From: Thuidium tamariscinum
Lineage: Eukaryota > Streptophyta > Bryopsida > Hypnales > Thuidiaceae
DNA length: 64,000 nucleotides
Assembly: GCA_947034885.2 (NCBI GenBank)
Contig: OX344755.2
Span: forward strand, 11,038,501 to 11,102,500
Reading direction: 5' to 3'
Position 1 is the stretch's first letter; every line of letters starts with the position of its first letter. A model generated the notes under the pieces. That model did not search any database. It was given only the letters and a program-made list of their open reading frames with translations, and was not told the origin of the DNA. Positions 59,453 through 64,000 of this stretch are shown one piece after another. Made by a program: the position numbers and the translations under genes.

Positions 59453-62285
59453 TCTCCATTTCTTGTGTTTGCCTTCCTTGAAGAAATAAAATTTTAATTT
59501 TCAAAAGTGTCAAGATGGAAAACTAGTCAATTTGATTCTTGTATATATGCTAGTTTACCTTACTTCTTTGGGGGCATTGACTACCTTAATACTACAAAAA
59601 TGGGCAAAATGTCAATGAAATCATCTAATCCAATCCTTTAAAAAAATTATTTTGCTAACATTAGATGATATCTATTCAAAACTTTGGGGGGGTAGAACAT
59701 ACATTTGAATGATTCTATAACATTCCTAAATATATAAAAACTAGGTACATGTTTTATAGTAGTTTCCACAAATATATTTTATCTGATAATTCTATAATTT
59801 CTTGAGTCAAGCAATATTTGCATTCATGAATTTATTTTCGACCCGTCCCAATTTGTCTATTTGTCCATTCATCGAGAGCAAGGTTTGAAATCAAATTTTT
59901 CCCCCCTTTCCAACCCATCCAACAATGGTAGGGAAGCAAGTGTCTTGATGAGTTTTACAAATTCTTATTGAGTTCCTCTATTGGATGCTTTTTTCTTAAA
60001 ACCTTGAGAAAATATAAATGTAAAAGCCAACTAGATGCAAAGAAATAAAAGGGATCTTCTATTTGTTTAAGAATGTTACATTCCATCCATTTTCTCCTCA
60101 GTATATGCATGTGCTTTGGAATGTTTGCATAAAATACAATTTTCTTACATAATTGGGCATTTTATTTAATCATCCATATTTCAATGTCAAAAGATTCACA
60201 TTTTAAGCCCCTAGGCATGCAATGACCTTATTGTAGTTTTTAGAAAAATGAGATTTGAGTTACAATCAATATCTTATTTAGATGACAATAATGGAGTGAT
60301 TAAAGACTACAATAGGAACTTTTACCTTTCAAAGGCACATTCATTGCAAAAAGTGTTCTTTTAGGTCTCTGTGTTATAACCATATTCTAAAATATTGTAA
60401 TTGCTTCAAGTGAGTGAGATGACCATTATGGATGCATTTTTTCAGTATTAGTTTGCAATAGTCTAGAAACTCTTTTGTACCATTATGGATAGCTTGTTTC
60501 AAAAATTCATAAAAACATTTGTAACTTGACAGAAAAAAATTCAATTGCTTCTCATTGTTTCTCACTTTTCTTTAAGTGAGAATTTAAAAAAATTCAATGA
60601 TAGCATGAAGGCAAATTTCTAATTTTGACCACAATGGGCTATTCTACTTTATATATAAATTAACCAATGCTATGAGGATTATATTAAATTTCTAAAAGGA
60701 ATATACAATATAATTAGGGTTTGCATGCGCATTATGCAATTTGTATGCACAATTGGATACTCTTCTTTCTTCATTCATCTCCAATTTTTTACATCCATTT
60801 GAAGTTGTTAAGTTGTTGATTTATAAATTAATAATGCTGCTCTTAATTGAAAGTTGTAGGAAAAAGTGTCTCCTTATGAAGTTTTGCGCTCTTCACTAGA
60901 CCTTTATGCTTCAAAATTTTCTCTTTGTTGGATATAGCCCGATACGCATAATTAAGTTGTTGATGCTACAAAAGCAAATTTCTTAGGTAGCCCTATGTTT
61001 TTCAAAATTTCCTCTATTTTAGGCATGTATATTGCCATTTGCTCTTTGAATTTTTGTAAAATGATTGCTTTAGGGTTCATTTATTATGCGCTACAACAAA
61101 GAATGTTTTTTCTATTACACCAAATACCACTTTTCACACAAAAATCTAGAAGAATTAAAATTTGTTCTTGAAATTGGTTGATTTCTATACAAACTACTAC
61201 GTCTATTATACTCCTGTTCCAACATTTCAACGAATACTAAGCCTCTATTTTCTAAAACTTTTTAAAAAGGTGTTGATCTAGCAATTCCTCAATATCTAGT
61301 GAGGCATGATATTTCTACACTCATTCATCTATTTTACCAAATCAACACTTTTCAACTTTATTAATTATGTTCTTTTTCATACAAAATTCCTAACTTCATC
61401 AACATTTTAAAATTAAAATAGAAACTTTTTGTCAACAAAGACTATAATTTAATTTGGCAAAAAATAAAGCTTTTTGATTACTATAGTATCATTAGAAGAA
61501 ATGTGAGGCCTCTTAAGGGCCATTTTGGGACTATTCCCGCAACAATTCTTGAAATGGTCGGGAGCTCTTAGGCTGGCATTTTTAGAGGAAAAAAAATTTG
61601 GTCATAAAATGCAAAAAAGTCCAATTTAAAAAAAAATTAACGTAGTACTATCCCTGCCATGTTGGATTCCTGTAATTTTGCAGTTTATTGCGTTTCCAGA
61701 CTACCGAACCTCACAGTCTCTTGCACCCCTCAAATTTCTTCTAATGGATGCCCCTTACAACCAATTTGGGCTAATTGTTGTATTTTACTTTTTTCAAATG
61801 TTTTGCAAGTCAATCATACTATTATTTTGCCTTCTCTATAACTTTGTACTTGAATGTAGTATTTTTTTTAATAGTGAATCTTTGCCATTTAGCCACAAAG
61901 GAAAAAAATGGATAATTTTGTAAAATAATTTTAAATTGTTTGCTCAAGGACTAAGGGCACTAACAAAAGCCATAGAATATTGTATAAGTCTAGCCAAATG
62001 GTGTGTTTATTTTGTGTGCCAAATAATTATATATTTCTTAGAGATAATGTATGATCTACCAAATCATAAAACTATATATTCTTGGAATATTTTTAATAGT
62101 TTAAATTTAAATGCATTACTTACAAGGTACTATAAAATTTCCCTTGGAATCAAAGGTATATACACATAACTTTATGTATGTCCCTTTTTTCCCTTGAGGT
62201 TGTTTTTGGACAATTAATTTAGTAAGATTATAACTCTATTGTAAAAAAAATAGCAGAATTTTATCTATGTACTATTAATTTTTAT

Positions 62286-63445
62286 ATAGATATCACCAGA
62301 TATTCTAGGAACCACCTAGTTCTTATATGGACATCATCAAGTAGCCCACAAGCCACCTAGTTCTTACATGGACATGACAAGTATCACCCCAAGTATCCCA
62401 CGAGCTACCTACTTCTCATATGGATATCACCAAGTATCCTTTGAGCCACCTAATTTTCAAAATGGACATCACCAAGTATCCCATGAGCCACCTAGTTTTG
62501 ATATGGATATTATCAATTTTTCCACAAGCCATTTAATTTTCATGTGGTCATCACCAACTATCTCATAAGCCATCTAGTTTTTATATAGACATCACCTAAT
62601 ATCCCATGATTTGCCTAGTTTTTATATGGATATCACCAAGTTTTCATGTTAACATCACCAAGTATCTTGTAAACCACCTAGTTCTAATATGGATATCACT
62701 AAATTTTCCATGACCTACCTAGTTTTTATACAAACATCACCAAGTATTTTACGAGCCACCTAGTTCTTATATGGACATCACCAAGTATCACCCCAAGTAT
62801 TCCATGAGCTACCTACTTCTCATATGGATATCGCCAAGTATCCTATGAGCCACCTAATTTTCAAAATGGACATCACCAAGTATCCCATGAGCCACCTAAT
62901 TTTGATATGGACATTACCAATTTTCCCACAAGCCATTTAATTTTCATGTAGTCATCATCAAGTATCTCATGAGCCATCTAGTTTTCATACAAATATCACC
63001 AAATATCCCATGACTTGCATAGTTTTCATATAGATGTCACCAACTTTTCATGAGGACATCACCAAGTATCCCATAAGCCACCTAATTTTGATATGGACAT
63101 CACCAAATTTCCAATGAGCCACCTAGTTCTCATACTGACATAAATATCCCATGAGCCACCTAGTTCTCATGCTGATATAAGTATCCCATGCGCCACCTAG
63201 TTTTGATATGGACATGACCAAATTTCCGATGAGCCACCTAGTTCTCATACTGATATAAATATCCCATGAGCCACCTAGTTCTCATGCTGACATAAGTATC
63301 CCATGCGCCACCTAGTTTTAGTATGAACATCACCAAATTTTCCATGACCTGCCTAGTTCTTACACAACCATGACCAAGTATCCCACGAGCCACCTAGTTC
63401 TTGTCTAGATATCCGCAAGTGTCACCCAAGTATTCCACGAGCCTC
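62286..63445. repeat. Minisatellite, about 40 bp unit, with higher-order structure
   Basis: About 28 units built on 'ATGGACATCACCAAGTATCC' and 'CATGAGCCACCTAGTTCT' are arrayed. Distinctive variants recur together: the block beginning TATCACCCCAAGTAT at 62375 repeats at 62787, a 412 bp higher-order period. Near 63140-63300 a second period of about 115 bp dominates (TAAATATCCCATGAGCC at 63141 and 63256). A 66-codon open frame at 62368-62568 is a by-product. Confidence 0.9.
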
Positions 63446-63449
63446 GAAG

Positions 63450-64000
63450 AAATAGCTGGCTCCTTCTCCCAAAACGTTAAAAAAAGCGCTGCTCGCGGGC
63501 CGCGCCTCTAGCTTCGCAGCTGCTTCCCGGGCACCTCCCGAAAGCCACATTTGGGATTTCAGGGATGGTGGCTTGGTCCCTCAGAAGGTGCTTTCCCTGT
63601 CCTCCTTCTCTCTCCTCAGGCCACACCTTGCCCCTTGCTCCCTTGTCTTGGCCTTCCCCTCCAGGATCGCCATCGCCATCGGCCTCGCCATCAAATCCCG
63701 GCTTCACTCGTCGTCTTCAAGTCGCTCTTCCCATTCAGCCGTTCCACTGGCTTGGAAAGCACGCGGGGAGAAGAGGGAAGTGGGGAGGGTTTCCGTCGGG
63801 CGATTCCATTCTCCATGCGTCGGTCGGGTGGAGCAACGAGAAGGAGGTTCTTTCGGGTGGCGGAAGGGAGGCGTGCACTAGACAGGTGGGATCCTGGACC
63901 GGACCAGACCGGACTGGACTGAACTGGACTTGCTTCGCTTCGCTTCTGTTTGCTTCTCTGGTTTTTGACTTTTAGTGGTGGTGGATTTGAGTGGTGTCGT
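63450..64000 (+). other. GC-rich, CpG-rich block; probable 5' end of a gene extending right
   Basis: Base composition changes abruptly at about 63450. Plus-strand frames are open over 100-136 codons in all three registers, so frame cannot be fixed from composition. The only one with an ATG near its start is at 63565 (MVAWSLRRCFPCPPSLSSG...), Ser/Pro-rich and transit-peptide-like, and a good splice donor (ACAG then GTGGGA) lies near 63880 in its frame. A minus-strand frame at 63477-63707 also exists. I call a likely promoter/first-exon region, not a defined gene. Confidence 0.4.

Larger units (their letters stand above)
54201..62280. other. Gene-free AT-rich region
   Basis: No gene is seen. 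It holds repeat family D (54480-54790), a purine-rich degenerate tandem repeat, a TGACGTCA-bearing stretch, a TTAA element with nested Stowaway, and repeat family E copies. Confidence 0.6.

Noticed and set aside
62368-62568. 66-codon frame in the minisatellite
   Set aside because: It is open only because the repeat unit lacks stops in that register over a few units; later units interrupt it.

Overview
This window is nuclear DNA from a land plant. Three genes can be assembled as plant-type proteins: an intronless cytosolic ribosomal protein L27a (uL15), a HIT-family nucleotide hydrolase resembling Arabidopsis HINT4, and a J-domain protein with an acidic middle and a hydrophobic C-terminus. All spliced genes use GT-AG introns. 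I cannot name the species. Sparse genes, AT-rich spacers and many DNA-transposon remnants would suit a fern, lycophyte, other early-diverging plant or a seed plant with a moderately large genome.

Layout: the 5' part of an unrecognised minus-strand gene runs off the left edge (1-1030), followed by a GC-richer flank to about 2.9 kb. From 2.9 to 28.6 kb I find no gene, only AT-rich repeats and small inverted-repeat transposons. The HIT gene (minus strand, six exons, 28648-31778) is followed by another repeat desert to 44.3 kb. RPL27A lies at 45458-45898 (minus). A third repeat block (46.1-50.5 kb) abuts the J-domain gene (plus strand, four exons, 50629-53560). The rest is AT-rich repeats, a purine-rich degenerate tandem repeat (about 55.9-56.6 kb) and a 1.2 kb minisatellite (62.3-63.4 kb), ending in a GC-rich, CpG-rich block that is probably the 5' end of another gene.

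The genes do not form a pathway; they are housekeeping or organellar genes scattered among repeats. The striking content is transposon-derived. (1) Several families of elements are bounded by TTAA and end in CCC...GGG, including two copies in opposite orientation that are both exactly 544 bp between TTAA sites. This is the insertion signature of piggyBac elements, which I know as rare or unreported in land plants. (2) A 1.16 kb fold-back element with TA-flanked CAGTGGGG termini contains a 200 bp internal inverted repeat and tandem sub-units. (3) Stowaway-, Tourist/PIF- and hAT-type MITEs have readable target-site duplications, and one inverted Stowaway pair brackets what looks like a stray exon. 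No transposase gene was found, so all these elements depend on enzymes encoded elsewhere.
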